A stretch of 64,000 bases of DNA from Stagnihabitans sp038231395 (GCA_038231395.1 JBBRLL010000011.1:1-64000); one strand, 5' to 3'. Counted from the stretch's first letter, positions 1 through 8,526 are shown. Translations and numbers: made by a program. Notes: generated from the sequence alone by a model not told the origin.

Positions 1-1815
1 CGGCCCGGTCAGGATATGGCACGACCAATGGTCAGTGCCTTCCGACAGGGTCAGCCCGGGGGCCAGATGGCGGGTCAGCCATTCGCGGTCATGCGCCTGT
101 GCCGTGGCAGCGGTGATCAGCAGCACCTCTTCCTCGGCCAGACGGGCCACTGACATCTCTGTCACAATCCGGCCTTTGTCATCGGCAAAATAGGCCAGCC
201 CCAGCCGGCCAACCGCAGGAATTTTCCCGGTGATCTGTTGGGAAAGCCAGTCGATAACGCCGACCCCGGAAATGCGGTAGCGCGAGAACCCCGGCAAATC
301 GAGTATCCCCGCCGCATCGCGCACCGCTTCACACTCAGCCTGCACAGCGCCAAACCAAGGGCCAGTGCGGTCCCATGTTTTCTGCGCGTCTTCGGTCACA
401 TCGTCGCCGGGGCGGGCGTACCAGGTTGCACGCTCCCACCCGTTATAGGGGGCGTAAACGGCACCCAAGGCCTTGGTACGGTCGTGGACGGCAGACAGCT
501 TTTTGTCGCGCCCCTCGGGCCAGACATGGTGCGGGAACTGGATGGCGTATTCGTGGCCGTAAACCTCCATCCCCTTTTTCACGCAGTAGGCGGGGTCTTC
601 AAAGCCGGTGAAGCGGCGCGGATCGCAGGACCACATGTCCCATTCGGTGGCTCCTTCGGTCACCCATTCGGCCAGAACCTTGCCTGCACCACCCGCCTGA
701 CAGATGCCAAAGGTGAAAACGCACGCCTCAAACGCGTTCGGAACCCCGGGCATTGGGCCGATCAGCGGGTTGCCGTCGGGAGTATAGGGGATCGGGCCGT
801 TGATCACCTTGGTCAGCGCCGCCTTTTCCAGCAAGGGTACCCGGGCCATGGCGTCAGCGATGTGCCATTCCAGCCGCTCCAGATCATCGGGGAACAGTTG
901 AAAGCTGAAGTCCTGCGGGAAAGGGTCATCCTTGGTCGCCCAATGGGCGCGGCAATTGCCCTCATAAGGGCCAAGGTTGAAGCCGTTCTTTTCCTGCCGC
1001 AGGTAGTAGCTGGAGTCCACATCGCGCAAGAGGGGCAGCTTGTGGCCAACCTCCCGCGTGCGGGCTTCAATCTCGGGGATGGTGTCGAACAGCATGTACT
1101 GATGGCTCATCACCATCATCGGCAGATCGCGGTTGAACATCTTGGCAACCTCGCGGGCATAGTAGCCAGCGGCGTTCACCACGATTTCACAGCGGATTTC
1201 ACCCTTTGGGGTGGTGATCACCCACGCGTCGTTTTCCCGGCGGACAGCATTGGCCGGACAAAAGCGTTCGATATGCGCGCCCATCTGACGTGCCCCCTTG
1301 GCAAGCGCCTGAGTCAACTGGGCCGGATCAATGTCGCCGTCATAGGGGTCATGCAAAGCGCCCGACAGATCGTGCGTTTCGACAAAAGGGTACAGGCGGC
1401 GCAGGTCCTCTGGCCCAAGGATGTTCAGGTCCATCCCCTGATAGCGTCCCATGCCAACAACCCGTTTGAACTCCTGCAAGCGTTCCTTGGTATGCCCCAA
1501 CCGCACCGATCCGGTGACATTGTAGTTCATCGGATAATCAACGTCCGCCCCCAAGCCTCGGTAAAGGCTGGCAGAATAGCGTTGCATGTTCATGATCGAC
1601 CAGCTGGAACTGAAGGTCGGCACATTGCCCGCCGCGTGCCAGGTGGAGCCCGCCGTCAGCTCGTTCTTCTCCAGCAACACGCAATCCGTCCAGCCCGCCT
1701 TGCACAGATGGTACAGCGAACTGACACCGACAGCGCCGCCACCAATGATGACCACCCGCGCCTCGGTCGGAAACCTTGCCGGGGACGAGAGGTCTGCTGC
1801 CGCAGTATCTGCCAT
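1..1815 (-). CDS. FAD-dependent oxidoreductase / aminomethyltransferase (sarcosine or dimethylglycine dehydrogenase-like), 3' end cut by window
   Basis: Read on the minus strand from an ATG at 1815, the frame stays open for 605 codons to the window edge. The N-terminus has a Rossmann FAD motif (VIIGGGAVG, residues 22-30), followed by ELTAGSTWHAAGN, typical of the DAO fold where flavin binds. Residues about 370-425 resemble the FAO_M linker domain, and from about residue 460 the start of a GcvT-like folate-binding domain is visible (NGWERATWY). This order (DAO, FAO_M, GCV_T) is that of sarcosine and dimethylglycine dehydrogenases, cytoplasmic enzymes that oxidise N-methyl groups and pass the C1 unit to tetrahydrofolate. 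The full family is about 800 residues, so the C-terminal quarter lies outside. A LysR gene starts 98 bases away in the opposite direction and probably controls it. The exact substrate cannot be fixed from the sequence. Confidence 0.85.
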   Translation of the reverse strand, partial: MADTAAADLSSPARFPTEARVVIIGGGAVGVSSLYHLCKAGWTDCVLLEKNELTAGSTWHAAGNVPTFSSSWSIMNMQRYSASLYRGLGADVDYPMNYNVTGSVRLGHTKERLQEFKRVVGMGRYQGMDLNILGPEDLRRLYPFVETHDLSGALHDPYDGDIDPAQLTQALAKGARQMGAHIERFCPANAVRRENDAWVITTPKGEIRCEIVVNAAGYYAREVAKMFNRDLPMMVMSHQYMLFDTIPEIEARTREVGHKLPLLRDVDSSYYLRQEKNGFNLGPYEGNCRAHWATKDDPFPQDFSFQLFPDDLERLEWHIADAMARVPLLEKAALTKVINGPIPYTPDGNPLIGPMPGVPNAFEACVFTFGICQAGGAGKVLAEWVTEGATEWDMWSCDPRRFTGFEDPAYCVKKGMEVYGHEYAIQFPHHVWPEGRDKKLSAVHDRTKALGAVYAPYNGWERATWYARPGDDVTEDAQKTWDRTGPWFGAVQAECEAVRDAAGILDLPGFSRYRISGVGVIDWLSQQITGKIPAVGRLGLAYFADDKGRIVTEMSVARLAEEEVLLITAATAQAHDREWLTRHLAPGLTLSEGTDHWSCHILTGP

Positions 1816-1886
1816 GTCACGCTCCGTTTTGCCCGGCAGTATCGCGCCGCAACGCTCCGCTTTCAATTCGCCATTTAGGGCGCTAT

Positions 1887-1905
1887 TGATCGGCATATCC
1901 GATCA
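1887..1905. promoter_or_regulatory. LysR-type operator, 7-5-7 dyad
   Basis: TGATCGG and CCGATCA form a perfect inverted repeat around CATAT, and inside it T-N11-A is satisfied, the consensus core of LysR-family binding sites. It lies in the 98-base gap between the divergent dehydrogenase and lysR genes and ends 8 bases before the lysR ATG. It therefore also overlaps the region just before that gene's ribosome binding site (AGGTGG, 1905-1910). Autoregulation plus control of the dehydrogenase is the natural inference. Confidence 0.6.
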
Positions 1906-1913
1906 GGTGGCCC

Positions 1914-2765
1914 ATGCAGATCGAACTTATCGACACCTTTCTTGACCTCATCGAAACCCGCAGCTTCCACCGCACGGCGGAACGGCTGCGGGTCACGCAA
2001 TCCACCATCTCGGCCCGGGTGCAGGGGCTGGAAAGCGCTGTGGGAACCCGGTTGTTCACAAGATCCCGGGCCGGAACCGACCTTACCACCGAAGGGCTGA
2101 AGTTTGAGGTCCATGCCCGGGGTCTGCGCCATGCCTGGACCGAAGCGCAGCGGGCGGTCCTGCCCTCCGGCACGGCGGCAGTGGCCTTGCGGATCGGCAT
2201 TCAAACCGACCTTGCCGCCGGAAACATCGGCGACTGGGTGGCGAACTTCCGCAAGTCGCTGCCCGACTGCGCCTTTTACATCGAACCGGATTATTCGGCC
2301 CAGATGTGCAAGGACATCGACCGTGGCGCGCTTGATTTCGCCATCCTCTATTCGCCACAGGCCTTGCCGGACCTGCATGTCGAAAGTGTCGGGCAAGTGC
2401 GGTATCGGCTGATCAGCAGCGAAGGCGGGGTAAAGGCGCAGGTCAGCGCCGGCCGCTACATCCGTGGCGCATACTCGGCAGCGTTTGACGAAACACACCG
2501 GCAGGTCATGGCGGAATATGGTGCAGGACCGCTTGCCTCGGGGCAGAATGCTGCGGTGGCGGGGCTACTGTCAACCATGGGCGGATCGGGCTTCGTGCTG
2601 GAGGAGACGGCGGTGCAGATGATCGGCGCGGGCTTTCAGGCGGTGGCGGACGTGGCCCCGATCAGCCAGCCGATCTTTGCCGTGATGCACCAGAAACACC
2701 GGACCAGCGGCATGCACAGGCGCTTGACGCGGATCGTTGCGCGCGAGATTGCCGGGCGGCGGTGA
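1914..2765 (+). CDS. LysR-family transcriptional regulator
   Basis: The 283-residue protein opens with the LysR winged helix-turn-helix (residues 18-40, RTAERLRVTQSTISARVQ), followed by the usual LFTRSRAGTDLTTEG wing. The rest fits a periplasmic-binding-like effector domain, though at 283 residues it is slightly short for the family (about 300). It is divergent from the sarcosine/dimethylglycine dehydrogenase-like gene and has a T-N11-A dyad directly upstream, so it most likely regulates that gene and itself, with a methylated amine or product as possible effector. The start is supported by AGGTGG 3 bases upstream. The gene ends just before a palindromic repeat pair that separates it from the convergent PHP gene. 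Confidence 0.9.
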   Translation: MQIELIDTFLDLIETRSFHRTAERLRVTQSTISARVQGLESAVGTRLFTRSRAGTDLTTEGLKFEVHARGLRHAWTEAQRAVLPSGTAAVALRIGIQTDLAAGNIGDWVANFRKSLPDCAFYIEPDYSAQMCKDIDRGALDFAILYSPQALPDLHVESVGQVRYRLISSEGGVKAQVSAGRYIRGAYSAAFDETHRQVMAEYGAGPLASGQNAAVAGLLSTMGGSGFVLEETAVQMIGAGFQAVADVAPISQPIFAVMHQKHRTSGMHRRLTRIVAREIAGRR

Positions 2766-2776
2766 CTTCGGGCGAG

Positions 2777-2852
2777 CATGGGCAGATTGCCCATCCTACC
2801 TTTGCCCAAAAGTGCGACCTTGGCGTCGCGTAGGATGGGCAATCTGCCCATG
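2777..2852. repeat. Family A repeat pair (REPIN-like), copy 1
   Basis: Two inverted arms, 2777-2800 and 2830-2852, each consist of a GTAG tetranucleotide followed by the palindrome ATGGGCA-N3-TGCCCAT. They are separated by 29 bases, with the GTAG ends facing inward. This is the layout of REP doublets mobilised by RAYT-type transposases. Related copies occur at 9856-10070, 56476-56552 and, as a single arm, 59096-59119. It sits between the convergent lysR and PHP genes, where it could also act as a transcription barrier. Confidence 0.75.
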
Positions 2853-2882
2853 GCCCCAACATTCTGCCCATGGCCCCAACAT
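2843..2882. repeat. 20-base tandem direct duplication at repeat edge
   Basis: A 20-base unit starting TCTGCCCATGG is repeated immediately (2843-2862 and 2863-2882). The first copy includes the outer half of the right arm of the family A palindrome, so the duplication arose after the element was in place. Confidence 0.7.
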
Positions 2883-2886
2883 GACG

Positions 2887-3858
2887 TCACCCCAATCTTG
2901 GATTCTTTGCCACGGCGCCGGTCCAGATCGGGTTGGACCACGCCCGCTTGCCAGCCGCATCAATCACCGCCGCCCGCACCCAGGGAGAGTTGTTCAGACG
3001 CTCCAGCGGCACTTCCCCCCGGGTCAGCGACTGGCCATGGACGGCTTTGGCCCCGGTGCCCCACCCGATGGCGACGATGGAGACTACGGCGGAACATTCC
3101 ACCACAAGGTTGCCGCCTTCAATCCGCACATCGCGCAGTTCGGGGCCTTGAGTGGCGTAAAAGGCACCGTCTTTCAGGGCCGCAAGCAATGCTTCGGGAG
3201 CGTTTTCGGTGGCTTTGACCATGACCCAGCCGCCAAAATAGTCAGGCTCTGAAAAGTGGGCGTCGTCGGTGGCGATCAGGGACAGATGGCGCCCCTCGGT
3301 CAGAAGTTGGTCAGCAATGGCAAAACCGTCGGGCCGGTCACAGCCCATCGCGCAACCGTGGTTGTAAATCTCAACCGCATGGGCAGCGGTAAGGCTGCGG
3401 GCATCCTCGATCGACAAGCCGGACCATTGCGGGTGGGCGATCGCCACAAATGCCCCCGCAGCCACCGAGCGGGCGGCAAGTTGCGCGCCGGTTTCCTGAC
3501 CCGGTTCGGGGATAAACCCCGGCGAGTTGGAGGGGGCGAAGTCCGCCGGCAATCCCACGGCCAGAATATGCCAAAGCTCTCCGTTCGCCATGGTGCCAGA
3601 GTGGAGTTCCGCACCGAGAATGGTGGTGAAATCGTTGCGCCGGAAGGGCTTGGTATCGACAATCGGATAGCCGTAGCGGCCGACGAAATGGTCCGTCAAA
3701 GCGATGAAATCATAACCCTGGGCCCGGTAGCGGCGGCAAACCTCCTCTGGGTCAAGCACACCGTCAGAGCGCGTCGAATGTGTGTGCAGGTTGCCGCGCC
3801 AGAAGCGGCCCTCGTTCGTGAAGGCCAGGTTCGTTAAAGTGGAAGGGCTGTGGGTCAT
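2887..3858 (-). CDS. PHP-domain metal-dependent hydrolase (CehA/McbA-like)
   Basis: The 323-residue protein has the PHP signature NLHTHSTRSDG (residues 23-33) and ALTDH (53-57). These supply metal-binding His and Asp residues, and further His/Asp clusters follow (IAHPQWSG, EIYNHG, ATDDAHF). PHP enzymes are cytosolic phosphoesterases or hydrolases using two or three metal ions. The CehA/McbA group, which this length and motif spacing resemble, cleaves esters and phosphoesters. No signal peptide is visible. It stands alone on the minus strand, convergent with lysR, so context does not reveal the substrate. The ATG at 3858 has a purine-rich AAGG about 9 bases upstream. Confidence 0.8.
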   Translation of the reverse strand: MTHSPSTLTNLAFTNEGRFWRGNLHTHSTRSDGVLDPEEVCRRYRAQGYDFIALTDHFVGRYGYPIVDTKPFRRNDFTTILGAELHSGTMANGELWHILAVGLPADFAPSNSPGFIPEPGQETGAQLAARSVAAGAFVAIAHPQWSGLSIEDARSLTAAHAVEIYNHGCAMGCDRPDGFAIADQLLTEGRHLSLIATDDAHFSEPDYFGGWVMVKATENAPEALLAALKDGAFYATQGPELRDVRIEGGNLVVECSAVVSIVAIGWGTGAKAVHGQSLTRGEVPLERLNNSPWVRAAVIDAAGKRAWSNPIWTGAVAKNPRLG

Positions 3859-4087
3859 GATGCTTTGCCTTGTTGAGGGTTCGGCGGTTGATCGGTTGAG
3901 CGGTCAAGTGACGCAAGGCGCGCGGGTTTCCGCACATCCTTTCTTAATCACGTGACCGTAGCTTGAGGATGAGTCGTTTGTGCGCTTTGGGGAAGCCGTC
4001 GCAAGATTGTTTCCGCCGGTCACACAATCGCCGCATTCGCTTGGTCAACTGCTGACATATCGTCAATCTGTCACGAAAGGACTTACC

Positions 4088-4201
4088 ATGACTGTAACCG
4101 ATGCCATGACCATGACCTTGCTGGTGACCGGGGTGCTGACGTTTTATCTCTTGATGAGTGCGACCGTCGACCTGCTGCGCAACCGACGGATGAAAGACTA
4201 A
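4088..4201 (+). CDS. Small single-pass membrane protein, 37 residues
   Basis: A longer open frame begins at 3980, but only the ATG at 4088 has a good ribosome binding site (GAAAGGA about 6 bases upstream). The product is 37 residues: a short threonine/methionine-rich N-terminus, one hydrophobic helix (about residues 10-28, LLVTGVLTFYLLMSATV) and a basic tail (RNRRMKD), predicting N-out/C-in topology. I do not recognise the family. Single-helix proteins of this size often tune a larger membrane complex, but no membrane partner is adjacent. It is convergent with the SDR gene, which ends 18 bases away. Translation is likely but unproven. Confidence 0.5.
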   Translation: MTVTDAMTMTLLVTGVLTFYLLMSATVDLLRNRRMKD

Positions 4202-4219
4202 CCCCATCTAAAGCTTGGA

Positions 4220-4999
4220 TTATCCGCGCCCGATATAGGGCATGTCACGCGCCATGATCGTCATGAAGGGCACGTTGATATCCAAAGGCAACTGCGCCAT
4301 TTGCAGCACGGCCGTGGCCACATGATCCACATCCATCACCGGCTCAATCCTGATCTGACCGTCGGCCTGCGGCACCCCGGTCTGAAAGCGCGCGGCCATC
4401 TGGGTCAGCGCATTGCCAATGTCGATCTGCCCGCAGGCGATGTTAAAGGCGCGGCCATCCAGACCAAGGGTGCGGGTCAACCCGGTCACCGCGTGTTTTG
4501 ACATGGTATAGGGCACCGATCCGGGCCGCGGGACATGGGCAGAGATTGAGCCGTTGTTGATGATCCTGCCCCCCTGCGGCGTTTGATGACGCATCTGGCG
4601 GAAGGCCGCGCGCGCACACAAGAACATGCCGGTGATGTTGACGTTTGACACCGCCAGCCAGTCTTCTACCGCGATTTCGTCAATCGGGGCGGCTTTGGTC
4701 GACATGCCGGCGTTGTTGAACAGCACATTGATCTGCCCGAACGTGGCCGCAGCCTTAGCGAAACAGCCGTCAACCTGCGCAGGGTCCGTCACGTCACAGG
4801 GCAGGACCAGGGCGTTCGGCGCATCGGCAGCGGTTTCGCGCAACGCATCTTCGCGCCGACCGATCAGACCGACATGCCAACCGGCCCGCAGAAAAGCCCA
4901 AGCCGTAGCGCGGCCAATGCCGGAGCCTGCGCCCGTGATCAGGATGGATGGGCTGGAATTTTGGGTCGCCGGAGTTTGGGTCGCCGGAATTTGAGTCAC
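4220..4999 (-). CDS. Short-chain dehydrogenase/reductase (SDR)
   Basis: The 259-residue classical SDR shows the NAD(P)-binding motif TGAGSGIG (22-29), NNAG (95-98), a catalytic Ser near 151-153 and YTMSK (Tyr164, Lys168). GRRE after beta-2 suggests NADP preference. The first 15 residues are a low-complexity TQxPA repeat encoded by a short tandem repeat near 4965-4998 and are probably dispensable. The start codon overlaps the stop of the mandelate-racemase-like gene by 4 bases (4996-4999), so the two are co-transcribed and translationally coupled. The pair looks like a sugar-acid or polyol catabolic module: dehydratase or racemase plus dehydrogenase. The true substrate is unknown. Confidence 0.88.
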   Translation of the reverse strand: MTQIPATQTPATQNSSPSILITGAGSGIGRATAWAFLRAGWHVGLIGRREDALRETAADAPNALVLPCDVTDPAQVDGCFAKAAATFGQINVLFNNAGMSTKAAPIDEIAVEDWLAVSNVNITGMFLCARAAFRQMRHQTPQGGRIINNGSISAHVPRPGSVPYTMSKHAVTGLTRTLGLDGRAFNIACGQIDIGNALTQMAARFQTGVPQADGQIRIEPVMDVDHVATAVLQMAQLPLDINVPFMTIMARDMPYIGRG

Positions 5000-6096
5000 A
5001 GGCTGCTCTCCTGATAGGTGGCTTTGGCCAGAAAGTCGGGGTGGATTTCGACGCCCCAGCCGGGGGTGTCGGTGATTATGGCGTGGCCGTCCTCGATCCG
5101 GTAGGGGTCATTGGCAAAAAGACCGTGTTGCCATGGGTAGTAATCCAGACCCTCGATCGAGAATTCAAGGTATTTGCCGGGGTTCGGGATCGCCTTCAAA
5201 AGGTGCATGGTGCAGAGCGTCACGAGGCTGAGGTTGGCCGCGTGCGGTGTGATGGGCAGACCGGCTTTGGCCCCCATCGCACACACCTCCAGCGTGCGGG
5301 AGATGCCGCCCAGATACATGATGTCGGGTTGCAGGATATCAACGGCCTTGTGTTCGATGGCCAGTTGCCACGCCGTGAATTCGCAGTCCTGCTCACCCCC
5401 CGCCACATCCAGCGTCAAGGCGGCGCGCACTTCGGCGGTCTGTTCAACCTCCCAATAGGGGCACGGCTCTTCGAAATGGCCGATGCCGTTGTCTTGCAAC
5501 ATGTGTCCCACAGCGATGGCGGCTGCGGGGCTGTAGCACGAATTGCCATCAATCAATTTGTCAATGTCGTCACCCAAAGCTTTGGCAACAATGGGAATAA
5601 CGGCTTCGGTACGTCCCGGCCATTCATCAAGGCCCCGGCCACACTCGGCACCCACCCGCCATTTGAAGGCGGTAAAGCCGTGATCGTCGCGCAGTTTGAC
5701 GAAACGCTTTGCCTCGTCCTCGGGGGTGATGTCACGCTTCATCGAACTGGCATAGGCGCGCAACTTGCCGGGGGTGCCGCCCAACAGACTGACGACCGGC
5801 TTGCCGGCGGCCTTGCCACGCCAGTCCCAGACAGCGGTATCAAGGCCGGTCTGGGCGCGGCGCAGGTAACTTCCGGGGTATTTATGCTCGCGTTCGGCGA
5901 TCAGGCGCAGGGTGTCCTCCATATCCTCGACATGGGTGCCCAAGGCGTGGCGGGCGACCTGACGGTGAAAGACTTGTGCCGTGATATCAGCGTTGTAGGT
6001 CGACAATTGGCCCCAGCCTTGCGCGCCATCCTCGGTCGTCAGGCGGGTGAAGGTGACAAATTCGTGGCCTATGGTTTCAAGTTTGGTGATTTTCAT
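4996..6096 (-). CDS. Mandelate racemase / muconate lactonizing-type enolase-superfamily enzyme
   Basis: The 366-residue protein has the enolase-superfamily barrel with candidate general base Lys145 (FKWRV) and metal ligands Asp183 (IDGN), Glu209/210 (FEEPCP) and Glu235 (GGEQD). It also has an Asp253/258-His285 dyad (TPHAAN) characteristic of the mandelate racemase subgroup, which includes many sugar-acid dehydratases. It would abstract the proton alpha to a carboxylate in the cytosol. It is the first gene of a two-gene operon with the SDR, preceded by an 18-base perfect palindrome at 6123-6140 that could be its operator. The specific acid sugar is not deducible from these motifs. Confidence 0.88.
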   Translation of the reverse strand: MKITKLETIGHEFVTFTRLTTEDGAQGWGQLSTYNADITAQVFHRQVARHALGTHVEDMEDTLRLIAEREHKYPGSYLRRAQTGLDTAVWDWRGKAAGKPVVSLLGGTPGKLRAYASSMKRDITPEDEAKRFVKLRDDHGFTAFKWRVGAECGRGLDEWPGRTEAVIPIVAKALGDDIDKLIDGNSCYSPAAAIAVGHMLQDNGIGHFEEPCPYWEVEQTAEVRAALTLDVAGGEQDCEFTAWQLAIEHKAVDILQPDIMYLGGISRTLEVCAMGAKAGLPITPHAANLSLVTLCTMHLLKAIPNPGKYLEFSIEGLDYYPWQHGLFANDPYRIEDGHAIITDTPGWGVEIHPDFLAKATYQESSL

Positions 6097-6122
6097 GTCT
6101 TATCAGCCTTTTACAACCGTTT

Positions 6123-6140
6123 CTTGTGTTGAAACACAAG
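6123..6140. promoter_or_regulatory. Perfect 8-2-8 palindrome upstream of enolase/SDR operon
   Basis: CTTGTGTTGAAACACAAG is an exact inverted repeat with a 2-base centre, 26 bases before the start of the enolase-superfamily gene on the minus strand. Its size and symmetry fit a dimeric repressor site (GntR- or LacI-like, by shape only). No regulator gene is adjacent on this side. Confidence 0.45.
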
Positions 6141-6187
6141 CTTCCCCGCGCAACTCGCTGAACATTTTTCATTTAAGGATCAACCTA

Positions 6188-7150
6188 TTACAGCCATTTC
6201 TTCCACCTGAACACGAACCACGTCACCAGTGCCGAAGCCACCATCAGCCCAAGCGCCATCGGGTAGCCCAAAGCGAATTGCAACTCTGGCATCAGGCGAA
6301 AGTTCATGCCGTAGATCGAGGCGATCAGGGTCGGCGGCAGGAACAGGACCGCCACCACCGAGACAATCCTGACCGTGGTGTTTTGTGCCAGGTTGATCAT
6401 GCCAAGCGTCGCGTCTGTCGCCTGTGCCACACGGGAGGAAAGGTAATCGCCATGCACTTCAAGCGATTGAATGTCTTTGCTCAGGCCGATGATGGTGGCT
6501 TTCAAGGCATCAACGCTGCCCTTCTCCTCCAGCCCGACGCGAAAGAACCCCAAGGCACGCTCCAACGTCAGCAGCGAAAGACGGCAGTTGCCGACCATGT
6601 CGCTTTGCCGGCCCGAGGTTTCCAGCGCTTTTTGCAGCACGGCCGCTTCAGGGCCCATGCCTTCGGTGGAGAATATCTGGCGGGTGATCGTATCCAAAGC
6701 GCGGCCAGAGCCTTCCATCAGGTCGGCGATGCGGCCGATGATTTCTTCGCACAGGCCCAGGAACACCCGTTCGGCCCCGTCACAGCCAAGGCCCACTTTA
6801 TCAGCGCGCGGGGCATAAGTTTCAAACGGGCGGGGGGAATGGTAGCGCACGGTGATCAACCGCGCCTTGCCGAGGATGAAAGCAACCGGACCGGTCACCG
6901 GTGTGATGCCATCATCGCGCGACAGGCCCGGGACCAGAACGGTCATCACCTCAAAACCGTCTTCATGGTACAGCCGGGCGGAGATTTCGATTTCTTCAAG
7001 GTCATCCAGCGTGGGGATTTCGGGCACCAAAGGCGCCACCTGGGTCAACTCATCCGGCTTTGGCGTGCAAAGGTCGATCCACAGCGCGTCTGCTACCGAT
7101 GCGGGCACCAGTTTGCCGTGGTCCTGACGATAGCTGAACAGCATGAGCAT
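6188..7150 (-). CDS. corA: CorA-family divalent metal (Mg2+/Co2+) transporter
   Basis: The 320-residue protein has a long cytoplasmic N-terminal domain, then two C-terminal membrane helices with the family-defining YGMN motif (residues 280-283) between them and a basic end (FRWKKWL). CorA proteins form pentameric inner-membrane channels for Mg2+, and GMN makes the selectivity loop. Length and order match the family. Two alternative starts two codons apart (MLM) give the same protein apart from the tip. It is flanked by unrelated genes and appears monocistronic. A ZntB-type zinc exporter is a less likely reading. Confidence 0.88.
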   Translation of the reverse strand: MLMLFSYRQDHGKLVPASVADALWIDLCTPKPDELTQVAPLVPEIPTLDDLEEIEISARLYHEDGFEVMTVLVPGLSRDDGITPVTGPVAFILGKARLITVRYHSPRPFETYAPRADKVGLGCDGAERVFLGLCEEIIGRIADLMEGSGRALDTITRQIFSTEGMGPEAAVLQKALETSGRQSDMVGNCRLSLLTLERALGFFRVGLEEKGSVDALKATIIGLSKDIQSLEVHGDYLSSRVAQATDATLGMINLAQNTTVRIVSVVAVLFLPPTLIASIYGMNFRLMPELQFALGYPMALGLMVASALVTWFVFRWKKWL

Positions 7151-7398
7151 CTCCGCTTGCGTGGGCCAAGGCTTGCCATGCTGGCGTGCCAGACAAAAGC
7201 CCCTGTTTGCGCCAGACCCCGGTCACCCGATCCGATCGGCGGTCAGGCTTGGCAAAAGTAGCGGTTTGCCGAACGCGATTGTTGGCGGTCAGATGCCGTC
7301 AAGGTTTGGCAAGCTCGTTTTCTGACGGGACGAAAAGCAATGGCAGCTTTGCGGCCCTTTGGTCCCTGACCAGATGACCACTCACGGGTTGATGCGGA

Positions 7399-8526
7399 TC
7401 ACGGCAGGCTCAACTTGCCGCCGCCAACCGCTGCGGCCACACCCGTGGTTGACGGGCAGGACGTGGGCAATCCGGCTTTGACCCGGGCGGCGAGGAAGGC
7501 GAAGGCCTGCGCCTCCAGCATGTCGCCGTTCAGCGAATGGGTTTCAACCGGTGTCACGTTGGGCAGGTAATCGGCCAGCGCCTGCATGAGGGCTGCATTG
7601 TGACGACCGCCACCTGCGACCAGAAGCTGGGTGATCGGCCGGGGAAAATGCTCTGCCCCTTTGCCCACGCTGCCAGCGACGCAATGGGTCAGGGTGGCAA
7701 GCGCGTCGGCATCGTTCAAGTGGGCGACAGCGGGCAAGAGGGCAGCGAAAGCGTCACGGTCCAGTGATTTGGGCGGGATGCGGTAGAAATACGGGTGTGC
7801 CAGGAAGCGTTCTACCACGTTGCGGTCAGGGGTGCCGGCCAGCGCCAAAGCGCCGCCATCATCCTGCGCGCGGCCAAGCCGGGCCAGCGTCAGGTCATTC
7901 AAGGGTGCGTTGGCCGGGCCGGTGTCAAACGCCAGAAGGGCGCCGTCAGCCTCAGGCGCGCTGTGCTGCGGGTCAATCCACGTCAGATTGCCGACGCCGC
8001 CAAGGTTGAGGATCGCCAGCGGCGCTGTAGCTCCCAGTTTGCGGGCGATGGCATGGTGAAAGAACGGCACCAACGGCGCACCCTGCCCGCCCAGTTCCAC
8101 ATCCGCCGTGCGAAAATCCCACACGACAGGCAGGTTCAAAGCCTGCGCCAGAAGCGCGCCGTTGCCAGCCTGATGCGCACCGCGACCCCCCGGATCATGG
8201 GCGAGGGTTTGGCCGTGAAACCCCACCAAAGCCACGTTGGAGAACCGAGAGATGACCTCGACATGGGCGGCTTCGACGACTTCGGCGGCCTTGGCCACAC
8301 CCGTGCCGCCGGGCCATTGGCCAAAGGCCGCGCGGATCGTGGCGCGCTCACCCTGCGTATAGGGGCGATAGGCGTGGGGCCCAAACTCCAGCACCTGCAC
8401 CCCGTCGGTCAGCACCATGGCGGCATCGACCCCATCCACCGAGGTGCCGGACATGGTGCCCAGAACCCAAAGCGGTGCTTGCGTCTTTCCCTTCACCTTC
8501 GCCCCCGCTATAGACCTTACACCCAA
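7399..8526 (-). CDS. anmK: Anhydro-N-acetylmuramic acid kinase
   Basis: The 375-residue protein matches AnmK throughout: the ATP-binding GTMSGTSVDGVDA (23-35), HGQT, DFRTAD with the catalytic Asp, NLGGVGNLT and a C-terminal GGGRHN. AnmK phosphorylates and opens 1,6-anhydro-MurNAc in the cytoplasm, returning murein turnover products to MurNAc-6-phosphate. The first ~18 residues before APLWVLGTMSG are not typical, so a start a little downstream is possible. It is divergent from tyrS, an arrangement often seen in related bacteria. Confidence 0.93.
   Translation of the reverse strand: MGVRSIAGAKVKGKTQAPLWVLGTMSGTSVDGVDAAMVLTDGVQVLEFGPHAYRPYTQGERATIRAAFGQWPGGTGVAKAAEVVEAAHVEVISRFSNVALVGFHGQTLAHDPGGRGAHQAGNGALLAQALNLPVVWDFRTADVELGGQGAPLVPFFHHAIARKLGATAPLAILNLGGVGNLTWIDPQHSAPEADGALLAFDTGPANAPLNDLTLARLGRAQDDGGALALAGTPDRNVVERFLAHPYFYRIPPKSLDRDAFAALLPAVAHLNDADALATLTHCVAGSVGKGAEHFPRPITQLLVAGGGRHNAALMQALADYLPNVTPVETHSLNGDMLEAQAFAFLAARVKAGLPTSCPSTTGVAAAVGGGKLSLP

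Noticed and set aside
238..1878. Long plus-strand open frame opposite the dehydrogenase
   Set aside because: The minus strand encodes a clear DAO/GcvT protein over the same bases; the plus-strand product has no recognisable motifs and is a high-GC shadow.
4948..6132. 394-codon plus-strand frame over the enolase-superfamily gene
   Set aside because: The minus strand carries all the enolase-superfamily catalytic residues; the plus frame is a shadow.
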